Source of the DNA: Pogonophryne albipinna
Lineage: Eukaryota > Chordata > Actinopteri > Perciformes > Artedidraconidae
Direction: 5' to 3'
Assembly: GCA_028583405.1 (NCBI GenBank)
Contig: CM053256.1
Span: forward strand, 22,665,325-22,729,324
Length of the DNA stretch: 64,000 nt
In this document: piece after piece, positions 1 to 38,629 of the stretch
Layout: each line of letters starts with the position of its first letter
Numbering within the stretch: position 1 is the stretch's first letter
Program-made: the position numbers and the translations under genes
The notes under the pieces: model-generated
The model's database searches: none
Told to the model about the DNA's origin: nothing
The model's input: the letters and a program-made list of their open reading frames with translations, nothing else

Positions 1-311
1 GCCAGCTGTGGCTTTCCACACTGATGACTCATCCATTTTTCTTTCCCCCCTTATTCTTTGCTCTTTTTTTTGGTTCATGATGTGGTAAAAGGGGTGGCAG
101 TTGGAAGGCGTGAGGGTTTCTCTGTTAGAGAGCTCAGCCAAGTTGACACCAAGCCCATATTGAATGGTGGTTGTTTGTTTGGATAATGGAGGGTAGCACG
201 GCCCATGCTTACAGCTTTATTAAGCCTGACTCGTACACTCATTGCGCCACGTGGATGCCCTGCACGCTTTTTTAATATCTCCACCTTTCTTTCTACTTTT
301 TTTCCCCTCAG

Positions 312-25151
<24,840 letters not shown>

Positions 25152-26900
25152 ATTCCAAGAACTCATCTGCAGCAGCACAAACACAAAAACAGCAGCATCA
25201 ACAAAAAGAGGACCAAAAACAACCTAGAGATCCAGATGATGAAGAATAAAGTTATGACGAGGACCTCCCAACTGACCATCATCGCCTTCAGCTCCTCCTA
25301 ACTCAAAGACTTGCTGCATATTCACATTGACAATCACTGGCAAGCTCCATTTGAATAAACAAATAAATGTTATATTTACAAAAAGGGAAGTGATATCAGG
25401 GGCAAAGTATCCGACTACACTTGCCTTAATACACAGCAGATGTTATTTAGTGGACCAAACAGCTCAATGAAACTGAATTACTTCTATCGTTGACAAACTG
25501 ACAATCCTTAATTTGTGTGTGAACTGTATGCTAATGCATGGACAAAGCTAATGGGACAAATAAGTGTCACGCTACATCACTTTGGCTCATTTGTCTGTGC
25601 AGTCAATCTGTTACAACCGAATTGGTGCCTTACTGCAGGAATATTGACCGCAAATATTAGCAACAGTCACACAATTGCAAATGGTTCATTGTGACCCAAT
25701 TGGACATTTTTATATGACCGTTTTATATCATTTCAATGATTTGTTTACAGGGAAACAGAATTAAAAAGGCTGGAAAATATGTAGGGAGTATGTGAATAGA
25801 TTAGTATTTTTTCTCGCTTCCTCATTTATTAACTCATTGTTCATTTATACTGAATGTTATTGTATGATATTCTTTTGTATAAACATGTATTTGAAAAAAC
25901 ATATGCCTTATGCTTATATCATGCTGTTAAGCTTTTTTCTTTTGTTCCATTTGTTTCCATATAATTTGTACCATTTCTACTACCCTGCATTATGCTTTTC
26001 ACCTTAGTGCCTATTTGTATTTGTTTTTATCATCCTGCCCCAGTCTTCCGCTCCTCCCATTTGACATGACGATGCACAGACAATCAGAGAAATATATAGT
26101 ACATATCCTATGACAACAGTTCCTGGTTGCAGGGGCTTATGAAGGCAGGTGTAATCCTCCCCTAGCTATAAGATAGTTGAACAATGGTATGCTTACCTGC
26201 TGAATTTCAATGAGAATACTCCTGGACAATATATTTGAACATCTTGCACTGCAGGTTTCGCACCTAAATAGGCAGAATAATGTAAGTCTTCAGCAGGCTC
26301 AGTTTAACTCATGGGTGATTCCACTGAGAAGATGGCAGGACTGTTACTTACAGCTGGCAATAATTGATGTGAGTTAACCAAAGGATTTTAACTTTGGTGA
26401 AATTATTGTCCAAGTTTTCCTTTTTTCCGTCAAAGCATTGAGTGGTTCCCATGTACAAAAAGACATTATGCACTTTACCATAGAAACTGGCTTCCAGACC
26501 AAACATAGTTTCCACTGTCGCTTCACAAACGTACCTTCGTTGACTCTTTTTCCACACAGCTGCAGTCTTTTTCCATGTTATCGGTCTTTCTGAGCATGCA
26601 CATCGTACCTAAAGTTGAGGATCATTTAGCTGACAGTAGCTTACAATATATCTTCCTAATACATTTTTGGACATATAGTATATAGCATGACTAAACTGTA
26701 TAAATAAGGTTTCTATTTTGTGCCTTACTCTTTTTCTTGGTTACAAGATTGTTGCAACTCTATAATGCTTTTCTGTGTAGGCACAAGGTGAAACATATTT
26801 CTCTTTAATATGAAATATTTATGAAAAATGAAATGTGTTTAAAGTGCATTTAATATGTTCTCAACAATGAATTAATAAATGGCATAATGGTGACCATACA
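25152..26900 (+). other. nfatc1: Probable nfatc1 3' untranslated region
   Basis: AT-rich, non-coding sequence directly after the NFAT stop codon, with many ATTTA/TATTT motifs of the kind found in unstable regulatory mRNAs. Possible early polyadenylation signals occur near 25.24 and 25.35 kb; the best late one is AATAAA at 26874-26879. The 3' limit is an inference from that signal. Confidence 0.5.
26874..26879 (+). promoter_or_regulatory. Candidate polyadenylation signal of nfatc1
   Basis: Canonical AATAAA on the + strand about 1.7 kb after the nfatc1 stop, followed by T/G-rich sequence. The choice between this and earlier signals is not decided by the sequence. Confidence 0.4.
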
Positions 26901-27051
26901 TAACCTAAGTTGTCAGTTATTGTTGTTGTTGTATTTTGTTTTATCATTACTGATTTAGTGAGCCTTTTCAAAATGCTTTTGGAAAAATACATTAACCATT
27001 AAATGGTTTCTGGATCCTGGGGGGTACATTTATTTGACAGGCTGTGTCCAT

Positions 27052-27365
27052 GTGTAAAATGGGTGTAATAACAATGTTATTACAGTGAAATAAGGGGTTA
27101 GTATTGGTGTTATATGGGTTGAATATGAGTCTAATAACAGTGGAATATAGCTGTAATTAACAGTGTAACATGGGTATAATATGGGTGTAATACGGATGTA
27201 ATAATTGTGTAACATGGGTGCAATTAGGGTGTAATACCAGTGTAATATGTGTGTTAATAACAGTGTAACATGGATATAATAATAGAGTCATTTTGTTTTA
27301 ATACGGGTGTAATATTGGTGATAAGGAGGAATAGGGGTGTATTCATTTGTAATATATGTATAATG
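27052..27365. repeat. Degenerate minisatellite of GGGTGTAATA-type units
   Basis: About 20 imperfect head-to-tail copies of a 10-15 base unit related to TGGGTGTAATA / CAGTGTAACATGGGTATAATA. Non-coding. Confidence 0.85.
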
Positions 27366-30300
27366 TAGAAAATAACAATCAATTAATTTTCCAAAATATT
27401 AAATGCCCATTTAAGGGTTAGAAAAAAAAAATTGCAAAATACAATTTCGCTAAAAAAAATAGTCTTACATTTGGTATAGATTCTGTCTTTTTTTCTCCTT
27501 TTTCCCCTCTAAAAGCATTCTTTGACTATTACATGTATGGCCCATATGGCTATGCTTTAGATCTAGGCTTTGTCTTTGACTTGTCTGTGTGATATCTGTG
27601 TGTTATACGGCCTGACCTTATTAAACCTTTGACTGTTCCAACCTGCACCTATCCCTCATAAAACCTGAAATGGAGACAGTTGGACATTGACAAGAGGAGG
27701 GAAAAATACAGTTTTGTTAACCGCTAGTTCACCACACTCTTATTGGAATATTTACTTTGATTTATTACAATTTAAATTGCCACAAAATAGTGCTAGGTGT
27801 ACATTCTTCCTACGCCATTGCCAGCAAGATGGCACTTAATCTATCAAAAGATGGTATTTGGTCTTCCCCTTATGTTTGAAATAAAAACAACCCTACACTT
27901 AGCAGGATAAGAAGCAACAAGCTGCTGATATGCCAAGTACAAGCAGGGGCCTGTGTGTTTTCCAGTGAGTATTGTTAGTGGTGGGTAGTTAAGAGTAAAA
28001 CAGCACCTCGCCATGGGAGCTTTGCCATGCTCCTGTGTACCACCTGCCAGTCCTCCAGACTTTTTCCACCCAGCAAAGTTATGAAGCGCCCATCCCCATA
28101 GTGACAGAAGGCAGGCCTAGGCGGCGCTCCCCTGTACGGCCCTGGTAAGCCCAAAATAGCCCCACTATTTACAGATGCAGTCACGCCCCTTTTTCCTGGC
28201 ACCCTTTTTACCTTACTCTTCATCTGATGCCGGCATACCCTTTGACACAGCTGAGAGATGACTCCGGGCCGTAGTTTCCACGAAGCAGCAGTCAAGCAGG
28301 GGGGCTAACTAAATCAGTAGAATATTCATGATCTGAAAACAAATGGAACTTCAAAACCTATTGACCTAAACTGTTGAAAGGTCTGTATCTGATGACCAGA
28401 TGATGACATTTTCTTGTGAATATACTTTGTGGAGTTCAAGCTTTTTACATCATTGCATTATATTTTGTACCGGTTCAAACACTGAACTGCAATGAATGCT
28501 ACCAAGATGTATCTGCTTAACTTTAGAGAATATAAGCTAACATTTTACAGTTTTTAATTTAAACAGAATGAGCTGCATTTATTTCATTGGTATTTGCAAT
28601 TGCTCCAAGGCTTAGACCAGAAGATCAATACCACCCTCATAGCTGTATGTTAGATATGATGCTTTGACCAGAAAAGAACTAGCACCAGAAGAAACATGTA
28701 GCTTGGTTTTTTTCATAAGGTAACTAAATCTGCCTTCCAGCACCTGGACCAGTTGTATGAATTTCATTTGGTTTTGTTTCTACTTACTATACTGTATATC
28801 TGCTTTGTTAATTACCCTAAGCAGAAACTTAACTACGTAAAAAAAGCACTGCTAACCGCAGATAGCTCAATAGCTGCTAAGTTGTATCACATTTTAAATT
28901 CAAACTAAACTACTTAGTACGATTCCGGAAAAAATCCTGTTTTGGATTAAAATAACTATGTTTATTACTCAAAGTAAGTTTGAACTTAAGGTTTCAACAT
29001 ACAGTAAAGGAATCAGCAGCTGACTTTAGGTGCCCATGCAAACTTTCTTGCTGTGAAATCTTTGTCACCAGACTTCTGGGGCACTTGCTCCAAGCACTTG
29101 CTCCAAGCATAATATATTGCTGTGGTGTGAAAAGACTTGCGGAAATCAAATATGTACGAAGTTAGCTTTTTGTGTTTGTTTCTTTATGGTTGAATACATG
29201 TATCATGAGTTGCTTTGGATAAAAGTGACAGTTAATAATAGTAATATCGTCAAAAAGGAGCTGTGACTGAACTCAGGTGGAGATGCCAATGATTGCAAGA
29301 TCAAATGATCTGACTCACAAGCTGACTTGCTGCCAGACACACTGAATAAATAACTGATGGATGCAGCCATTGCCAATCAATGGCTAAAGCAACCCCTGCA
29401 GTGGGGACAACAGCACAGAGAATGCAAAAAGAATTCCCTGATCATAATGACTCCAGCGCGTGCCATTTGCTCCCCAGGGTCTGCATGCTCACAGCACCTG
29501 GCAGAGGGCACGACTTAGAAGTTTCATTGTATGGATTTATAGCGTCTTTATGGCCCTGCTTCCTCCTCCATTGTATTCCCAGCGAGCCCTTGATTTCAGC
29601 TTTTATAAAGTGAGTGCATAGGCACAGTGCTGCAGCTCCTGCCCTCGTCTCTCGCCGGCCATCTGCAAGCTGTAAATCCTCAATATGCCTCTGTTATGAA
29701 GGGCATGTTGAGAGAACCATGGGGGTGGCTTCAAGAGATGCTTTAAGAGATAATTGCTTGGCCATACTAAGGAGTCTTTGATAGTTTTGTCCCATGAGCC
29801 AGTACATTTGATCTTTTTTGGTCCCTTGAGTTTTTTTGCTCTCCAGAGACATGTGTCAGATGACTATAAACAGACCGTTATCAATTACCTTCCGCATGAT
29901 AAAGAAGGAAGACGAGAACCATGTGTGAGGATTCGAGCACGTGTTTACATGTGTTTTTTTATCTGTTTAGGGCGGGGTTTGTGGGGCTCCACAGGTGTAC
30001 TTAGACCCATTTCATGGGAGCATTTCACATGTGACAGCACCAGCAGATGACCCATGGTCACATCGTTGCACACGCACAGACAAATCACCTTTTTAAAAGA
30101 CACTTTAAGGGGACGCTCCGAAAAGCAACCAGATGGGGCCTGGAAAATCTTGTGCCGTCTTTTATTCTCCATCTGCAATCATTCAAGCTTCATTCGCCCT
30201 CTCTTTTGTGATGCGTGAAATGTTATGCAAGGATTTATACAAATTTAGCGGCGGGACAGATGTTTGAGCTTAAGCTTAAATGTGCAAAAGTGATAATTAT

Positions 30301-32100
30301 CTTTAAGAGTCTGTTTATGGGATCGCGACACGTGACTTCTCTATTCTCCAAATCAAACCTGATGCATTCAATATCCCTTTCTAGTTCACTCTGAGAGAGC
30401 TCTATTTCTTCATCAGAAAAACACTCCAAGGCATCCCAAGCCATCATTCTTCAATTGTTTGCTGTAAATGTTTCTGTACATACACAGAATGTTTATGTTG
30501 AAGTACATTGTGGCGCACATTAGGGATGCTCTAATGGGCTACAGTAAAAGCCCTTGCTAGTCAAGAGTTCAGGCAGGTGCAGACTCTTACAGTAGATAAA
30601 GGGGCCTGGCAATGGAGATGAGTTCACGACAATCACTGTGAGGCTTTTAGACGCCTTCTCCAAGCTCAATCTTCATTTCCCCTGACACTGATTTTGCAAT
30701 AAGGATCCGGAGAAAAGGGGAATGTCCATCTATTCATTTTAATGATCCTTCATTATTGACTGCTGGCAGGGAGGGGGCGGGCAAAGGTAATGATTCTCTG
30801 TCTTTGCTAGCCAATCACTCCCCTTAAAAGAATAAGACTCTAAATAAGGCCACTAATGGATGCCCAGTATGACCTAAAGCTGACCCCGCATGCAACCTAT
30901 GCGAACTGACTTCCCGACATCAAGGATTGAAAGTATTGCTTTAGTTATTTCACTCTTTTTAGTGGATTGGTGATAATTTTACCTAACATAAGGAGAAGTT
31001 GCAATCATGATAAAACCACAGATTTCATGTGTTTTATAAATATTGATTTAGCATAGTATGTCACTGAAGCTATTGCCTTTTTTGTTGGGAAGGCTTTTCA
31101 ACTCAAATAACTCAAGCAGTATTTTGACATTATTGGGAAATGAGCTCATTTGCTTTCTTGCCAAGACTTAGTTCAGAAGATCGATACCACTCTTATTTAT
31201 GTAAGGTAGATATGAGGCTACAGCTAGCCAGTTAGCTTAGTTTAGCAAAAACACTGGAAAGGGTGGGGACAGCTAGCCTGGCTCTGTCCAAAGGTAACAT
31301 AATCTGCCAGCACCACAAAAGCCCACTATTTAAACATATGATATCTTGTTTGTTTAATGTGACCAAAAACTTGAGGCTAAAAATGAGAAGTACTGGTTTT
31401 ATGTGGGGGGTTTGCGTGCCAAACTATTTCTTCGATGGGCAAGTATTTTCCTTAAGTCTCTACTGACAAGTACCTAAGAAACTACTGTTGCGTTTTTGTT
31501 GCTAAGGCATTGATAACGGAACCTCTTTTACGAGGGGCATGTTGAAAAAAACAGATACAGATACATTTTTAGTTTGGATAAATTGCTTTGTTTCTGCATA
31601 GTATTTTTATCCATTCATATGGACCATACCAAGCCCCCAGAAAGTGTGCCGGATGTTGAAACAATATTTCATAGTGGCCAAATGGTGTTAATACAATTCT
31701 TGTGTCTGTTTTTAGTTTTTTTACTAATTAAACTACCCAGGAAGAACAGTTGAATTGCCCTTTTCTAATTCATTAGATCCTAAAAGTTGTACAATGCACA
31801 ATGAGACAAATCCAGAGTTATGTTCTCTCTCCTTATCCGGGAGACCAACCGCGTCGGTGTTGATTTGAGGCAGTGCTTAGCAAAAACGAACGTGTGGATG
31901 CTCTATGTGCCCAAGTCCCAGGGTGATACGTTTAAATAAATAGTCAAGAACATCACCAACTTGTTCGTATCAATGAATATTAACACCCAGAGTGGTATTC
32001 TTTTCCCACTAAACTTTTTTTCAAATGCAGATATTATAATATCCACACCAGCAGCAGTATTTGTAACACATTGATTTGGATTCCTTCAGCCTAAGGCATT

Positions 32101-32604
32101 GAGGCCCTATCCACACGAACCAAAGTTTCGTTTTCAAATGAGTCTTCCACCCACACGGAATCGGCTCAAGAAACGTGTCCGTCCACACGAAAACGCTTGA
32201 AAACGCTGGAGACGCTGTAGTACATATGCCGGGCCTGCAAGTGGCGCTGTTCTTCCGCCCCAAAATACACCAAAAGCAGCGAAGAAGACCGATGACGATT
32301 ATTATTATTATTATAATTGTTGCTGAAGGTTGTGGTAGAGGAGCTGTAGATTTTGCACTCAAATCTGTATAATTGTCAGTAGCATCTGGAGCACGAATGC
32401 AACCCTGTGATCCGCCATTGTTGTTGTGGTTATGGCGTCATCATTTTCAGGAAATGATCGTATAGAGGGCGTACACACGGAGCCGCAAGCGTTTCGTCCC
32501 CAGACCTACCCACTTTGGGAGCCGTTATCAAAGTGTATCAGATTCGGGCTCCGTATCCGCGGCTCCGATACAACTTGATATCGTCTCCGTGTGGACGGGG
32601 CCTG
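32101..32604. mobile_element. hAT-like MITE, (C)AGGCCCCGTCCACACG ends
   Basis: The left end GAGGCCCTATCCACACG and the right end CGTGTGGACGGGGCCTG are imperfect inverted repeats (about 14 of 16 match). The flanking 8-mers AAGGCATT and AAGCAATT agree at 6 of 8 bases, consistent with an aged hAT target duplication. GC-rich compared with its surroundings, with several CACACG/CCGTGTGG submotifs and no transposase frame. Confidence 0.72.
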
Positions 32605-34350
32605 AAGCAATTCAAGAAAGTGATCTTTCATCATAGACAACAAAAAACATTGATGTATTTCCTCCTATAACTGTAACTAGTCTGGAACTACAGTATAGGT
32701 GTTTTCGATTGAAGATTCTACTGTGTATGCATAGCACAAGTAGCACAGATTACAATTGTACATTATACTTTTTATTTTAGTATGTATATGTCTGCATCTC
32801 AGCCAGTGTTGGCTGTCATCAGTCTGTCAACGTAATGAACACTACTTTACTGCAGCCTCCAACAGCTCTTTAAGGCCTACTTCACACCACCGGAGGAATA
32901 CACTCAGGTATTAGTTCTTCTGCCTGGGTGCTCTGCTGGATGATGGGTGGGCGGGGATGTTATTAGGAGAATTCATCTACAAGGCTCCCCAAGCCATACT
33001 ATACTGAAACTGACCACAAGACAACCCTATCATCCTCAAAGATTACCTGTCTCCTGCACTGTATATGAATGTTTTATCATAAAAGCTTTTCTTTTTTGCT
33101 AAGTGCCTCCTTGAGTGTTTGCTTTTAACTTTTGATTACTTTATGTCTTGTTGTGAAGACGAGAAAAAAGTCCCGGCCCATTTGAATATAATGGACTTAA
33201 CGGGAAAGGTAGTCTCAGTTGCTTCATCCAGTTGCTTCATCGAAACGAAATATCACAGCGCTGTAATCCAACACAGTGGGTGTGAAAAAGCTCTCACAAA
33301 GTGGTAATTTCAGTGCCTTGAAGTTTTTTATCCTGACATTGTCAAAGTGCGCTGAGCAGATGGAGCGAGTCAAGGGAGAAAACAGACATGAGACAATCAT
33401 ATAAATAAAACAGTATGGCCGGCTTTGTATGGGAGCCATATGTATATAGGATGTCATGCATTACAGTGTAAAAAGACTGATTTACAACCATTAAAAGCAG
33501 CTTCAATTCACCATATCTGCCTTTGTTGTGGTGGATCACATCTCATTTGGCTCTTTTTATATGATATATTTTATACGGTCTTGAGTCATTTAGAAGAAAA
33601 AAAATGTTTTGTCATACGGTCTAGACTCTAGACGTTAAGATTTCCAGCACTCAACCCCCCCCCCTTCAAGGTTTTACCAGACGTCGCGTTGTGAGAGGGG
33701 AATGGTCGATTGCATAACGGAAGGCGAGACGTCTTGGCCTTCTCACACAATATTCAATCATTCTCCGCATAGTCCAATCCCATGACGGCCCATTAAAAAG
33801 CAGTGTGGGCTAGGATTTCCCCTCATGTGTTTTAAATTGAAATTACGGTCACAAAGTCTGCCATATGCGTGAATCGAGGAAGACAAGAAGCTTGAAGAGA
33901 GATATCGAAATAGTTGGACTGAAGGAGAGAAATAGAGAGGCAAGCAGAAAGATAAGAAGGAATCCCATTTTCTCACACGTTTCCTGTTGTGTCATCCTGC
34001 CACCCACATGTGTATTAGGCAGAATGTCCAAGTGTCTTTATCTCAGTGCATTTGTATAATTTCACAATACTTAAAGGGACTTTTATATGACATTTATGAG
34101 AAGAAAAAAAAAAAAATCTTGAAAGACTCCTCATATTTGAGCTAAATTATAATTCCAAGCAAGTCAGCTGCATTTAAGCTTAGCACACCATAAGTCAGAG
34201 CAGCCACGGGAAGAGATAAGGAAAGTAGGTGAAGTGTGAGACATCAGGAAATGATGATGACCCCAGATGTTCTCTGAAGAACCACAGGGATCTGAATCAG
34301 ACTCTGACTGGTCATGAGTTCCTCATTCCTATTTCTCCCTATGGAGAGGA

Positions 34351-34352
<2 letters not shown>

Positions 34353-34384
<32 letters not shown>

Positions 34385-34405
34385 CACACACACACACACA
34401 CACAC
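34353..34405. repeat. (AC)n microsatellite, interrupted
   Basis: AC dinucleotides over 53 bases with one AAAA interruption at about 34380-34384. Confidence 0.95.
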
Positions 34406-35757
34406 ATATTGATGCACCTACATGGATAAGACACTGTCTCTGTGATTTAGTGTGAGGAGGATATGATGCAGACATGACTCTGTTGACCTGGGCAAACTCC
34501 ACAGAGACTCCTCCATCTAAAATGAGGTTGAGCAACTATCCAATATCAAGGTGAAAATGTTTATGATTATGTTCAGTATTACTTTATATTTAGGATATAA
34601 AGCTTTATATATTTTAAACAACATCCAAATCACATTTTTATTGAACTGAGTTGTTTAACAAATGCGACTTGATCCAACACATTTGGATTCTTCCGAAACG
34701 TCCTAAAGATCAAACGTCTACTTCGACTACCACTAGAATCTTGAAGCTCGACTGCAGCTGAGATGTGCACTCAGCCTCAGTTACCCATGAAGATGTTCTA
34801 ATCCTACAGCGACATCTAGTGGTAGTGTCAAAGTTGTGCAGGATCCCCACCTTACTACAAATCATATAAAGACTCCATTTATAGCTTCAAATATAAACCT
34901 CCTTATTTGACTATGTTATGCGAAACAGTATTTATAGGTGGTAAATAGGTATAACCACACACCAATATTTCTTAATTGTTATGTATTATAAGTATAGTCA
35001 TCTTTTCTCTCAATGGCAAACCAAAGAGAAAATACTTGTATATTTAAACTTGAATATAATATAAGTGTCTTCTCATGAATAAGAGACATCCACTGTTATC
35101 AATTAAATGTTAAGTTCAAAGATGATTTGACTTAACATTTCCTATACAAATGCATGTTTATATAGGTGTATAAAAATGTGAAGTGTTGGTGTGTACATTC
35201 ATTTGAGAATATAGACAATTATTTCGGAACATATTACCCTAATATATATATATATAGATAGATATTTAATTGTACAGTTTTAATCCCTGAGTATACCAGT
35301 CCAAAAATGATTCATAGATATTATTTATCAACTCAGAGTCAAACTCTTTGCAATCATAAATCTATTGGAACATATTGCAATGTTTTTCTGAGTTTCCTGA
35401 TCTGTTGTGTAATGCAACATTTTAATTAGTATATATTGAGACTCAATCTAGGTATGGGAAAATACTTGAATGGTTCTGTGTAGAAAAGGGGAAAGAGGAA
35501 TGGGTTACACTTTGTTCATTCTATTGAAGTGTCTTTATTATTTTCTATTGTTTCGTCTTACAATCCCCCCTTATCTTGTATACACATTTGCCCCTTTTCA
35601 ACATCTTTCTTAATAATGTCACTTTAACCAAATACAATTAACATCATACATACATCAACCCCTCAACTCATGAGCATAAAGTCTTCTTCTCAGCCAACTG
35701 AAGATAAAGTGAATATTTATAATGATATGCAAAATAATGCAGCAATAAAACATGTGT

Positions 35758-35763
35758 TTTATT
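35758..35763 (-). promoter_or_regulatory. Candidate polyadenylation signal of the slc52a3-like gene
   Basis: TTTATT on the + strand is AATAAA on the - strand, about 280 bases after the transporter stop codon. It is the first good signal downstream. Confidence 0.45.
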
Positions 35764-36040
35764 TGGTATTGTTGAACAGGTTCTCCATACAAGTAACAAA
35801 TACAGTACAAAGCATGTACACCAAAAACAAGTACACATATTTTAGAGTGTCAAATTAAGGCACATTTTAAAGGCAGCTTACTCCATAAGTCAATAAATAT
35901 TTTTTTTGAAAAATAAATCTACCATATAGCGACTCTTATAAGAGCAAATTAGTTAAATGGCATCAGGGAGTGCTACTGCTCAGTGCATCTACAATAAGTG
36001 CAAATTATTCTTTAATGATTAACTTAAACATATTTGTTCA

Positions 36041-36253
36041 CTACATTGGACACTTGGTGTTGCAAGCATCACCTGACCTAAAAAGGCCATAGACACTGAC
36101 CAATGGGAACATGGATACAGCACCAAGCATGGAGCCCAGCTGCACCACTGCTCCACACCACACGAGGGCGCTGTGGCCCTCGTCCCTGAGAATCACCCCG
36201 ATGGTGACCTTCACGTAGGAGAGCGACAGGACAAAGAGGATCCAGGCCAACAC
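36041..36253 (-). CDS. slc52a3: slc52a3-like terminal coding exon
   Basis: Acceptor TGTGTTGCAG above 36253. Encodes [20 protein letters not shown], then [38 protein letters not shown] and [12 protein letters not shown], with the stop TAG at 36041-36043. The SYVKV...LRD...SALxWCGAxVQLGS block is diagnostic of SLC52 transporters. Confidence 0.9.
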   Translation of the reverse strand: MLAWILFVLSLSYVKVTIGVILRDEGHSALVWCGAVVQLGSMLGAVSMFPLVSVYGLFRSGDACNTKCPM

Positions 36254-38629
36254 CTGCAACACAGGTATCAATGTATCAATTTAATACATTAAAAAAATCT
36301 CAAACCCAAAACATGTTCTTGTAGCTATGTTAGCCTTCAGTCTACTGTGTTTTTCTGTGAATAACTTTATATTTGTTTGGAAAAACTAATAAAACTTAGT
36401 TTAAAAAATATCTAGCATAGGAAATTCTGATTTGATAGGCCACAAGCCCAACCATAAGTCTTTTTAAAAGCTACTATATTAAACTATAGTTTTTGGACAC
36501 TGATTACTGAAAGTGGTTCTTAAAAAGCCATGCTAAGACATTAACTTGTACCCTGTTCACTTGCAGTTACTTTTTCACCTTAAATAGTGTGTAAGGCTAT
36601 CAACCTGATAGCAGTAACATAGCCATCAAAAGCAAATACAGTGTGCAACAAATTACTGTTCAATTTGCAAACAAGTTTTGATAGTTTTGTCTTAATCAGC
36701 TCAAACAAGGTTGAGTAATTCTGCAAATAACATAGCACCTCAAGTTGTTTGAGAACTGACCATGCATGTGATTATGACAGGCATAATGTACTTTCATTCT
36801 TATATGAGGTGTAGCACTTACAAGACAGAGCAAGACATCCACATTTAACAGCTATTAGGTGACATATTTCACATTTTGTATGTGAATTTCGTTAGAAAAA
36901 AGAATCCTACTATAACTGCAGTTCCAGAGGCACTGTGGACCAGCAAGGGGCAAGGGCTAAGAGCAGCCATGGCCATGTTGTAGGCTCCGAATCCTGTCCC
37001 AAACATGGTCAAGAAACCCATGAAGAAGAGAGATCTGGAAACAAAAAATGAATACATATGGTAAAACTGAGCTTTTTTTTTTACACTGATCCACTTTGCT
37101 TAATAAGCTATAAGCTTAACAAACTCTAGTGACCTGTAGGAGCAACGTGTTCAAACTATGATTAATGCAGGAAATCAGGTGATGTAGTATTAAGTTCAAC
37201 AAAGTCTGCAGAGGAAGGGACAAACAAAGGAGGTGTCGCTGTCCCTTGTCCTGTATCAAGCTAAACTTCAATTTTCATTTAAGTGACATAGCAACCAAAC
37301 TTATTCAAACCACAATCATGATATTTTACAAAAACGTATCAATTAGATGTGTTTGTATTAGCCTAAACTAATATAGTAGTTTTGTTTTAATTCACAAAGT
37401 AATGTCTAATAGGCTACCCGGCACGTTGAAAAATTATGCTAAAAGGGTTCCCAGTGCATTGATAACTAGACATTTTCAATTATGACTGAGTTGTATTTAT
37501 TTAAATGCAATGTTACTGGAAGAGACATACAAATCTCAGCCTCTATATAAAATACAAATGTTCGGTAAAAAGATGGTTCTAGTAATTATTCTTACCTAAT
37601 CGGCAAAAACATGGCAATGAAGCAGGCCACTGGATTGGCAACAGCTGCCATTGTGGCAGCTAGATGGTAGGCTTTGTTCCCGTAAGGCAGACAGGAGTAG
37701 GACTGGACTGAGGGAAGGATTGCATTGGTCAGAGCATTGACCCACGCTAGTACAACAAAGATGAACACCAACTCCAGATTGCTATACGTCCCCTTCCCAA
37801 AAGAGCTCTTGGCTTCCCTTTTGGATTCCAGGTGGCTGATCATAGGCTTCTGCTCTGGTGTCTGGGCGTGTAGAGACAACCCTTGCTCTCTCTTGCCAGG
37901 AGCCAGATCCCCACTGAAGTACAAGTCATTCTTTCTCTCTCGAGCCACAGATGGGTGATGGTTGAGTAGGATGAAGGCTACCAGGGAGACAACCATCATG
38001 ACACTGAGGAACACGAAGAACACCTGGGCTGAGAATCGAGCTGGCTGGTAGATGGCCTGCAGCTCTCCACTGCCAACCATAGTAGCATTATCAGCCGTTT
38101 GATTGGCTACCACAGCCAAAGTGGCATTCTGACAGTGGACTAACCCAACACCTTGAGTGAGAGCCACCAATGCAGGCACCAGCCCACTGAGGCCTTCACC
38201 TACGAAGTACGTGGTGAGGTACTGTGGACGCAGTCGCATCATGAAAGGCAGAAATGTAACAGAGGAGGTGCAGTCCACCACAGAGAGCAAGAAGGTTAAC
38301 ACCAGCAGGGGCACACTGTGCAAAGAGCCCCCTATTGTCATTGTCTGCCTCCAAAAGAAAGCCAGCAGGAATGTAGCAACGATCCCCAACCCTACAATGC
38401 AGTAGATGACTGGACGCTCATCTAGCACCCCTGGGCGGAAGCGGTGCATCAGAGTGATGAAGAGGGGACCTATGTTGGCCATCTGGATGAGGACTGTCAG
38501 GTACGATGGCAGATACCATCCCTCTGGGATCTCTGTTACGACCAGAGGCAGCTCCACCCACATCCCGTTGATGGCCACCCAGGAGCCCATGCCGAACAGG
38601 CACGCCAGCACGTGAGTCAGCAGCGACAT
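36041..38629 (-). CDS. slc52a3: Riboflavin transporter, SLC52A3-like (three coding exons, complete)
   Basis: Plasma-membrane riboflavin (vitamin B2) carrier of the SLC52/RFVT family. The joined exons (1034 + 124 + 213 nt) give 456 residues in a continuous frame, close to the ~470-residue mammalian RFVT3. Recognised family blocks, in order, are [104 protein letters not shown] and [14 protein letters not shown]. The C-terminus is [15 protein letters not shown], like the mammalian CNLHCPA ending. About eleven hydrophobic segments are expected, with a variable glycosylatable loop ([16 protein letters not shown]) in the middle and a charged cytoplasmic loop before [14 protein letters not shown]. 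The start Met is the first in frame after the exon's 3' splice site. YFVGEGLSG favours SLC52A3 over SLC52A2; the exact paralogue is not proven. Confidence 0.88.
36911..37034 (-). CDS. slc52a3: slc52a3-like middle coding exon
   Basis: Acceptor TTTCCAG above 37034; the donor is probably GTAGGA after ATA at 36911. Encodes [20 protein letters not shown] and then [21 protein letters not shown], a conserved SLC52 helix pair. The 124-nt length fits the phases of both neighbours exactly. Confidence 0.85.

Larger units (their letters stand above)
26901..35757. other. Intergenic interval between nfatc1 and the riboflavin transporter
   Basis: The two genes converge here, tail to tail. I see a degenerate minisatellite (27052-27365), a hAT-like element (32101-32604) and a short AC repeat (34353-34405). 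There is a LINE/SINE-like tail fragment near 29205-29250 (TTGCTTTGGATAAAAGTGAC). The rest is unique sequence without a convincing exon. The 30.1-30.9 kb part is less AT-rich and could hold conserved non-coding elements, but this cannot be tested from one sequence. Confidence 0.6.

Noticed and set aside
242..311. Extension of the NFAT reading frame upstream of 312
   Set aside because: The frame is open, but it crosses a clear polypyrimidine-AG acceptor and the residues do not fit the family; it is intron.
27975..28295. 106-codon - strand frame (MTAASWKLRPGVISQ...)
   Set aside because: Basic, Pro/Gly-rich and unrelated to anything I recognise; could be a retroelement remnant but no LTR or partner frame was found.
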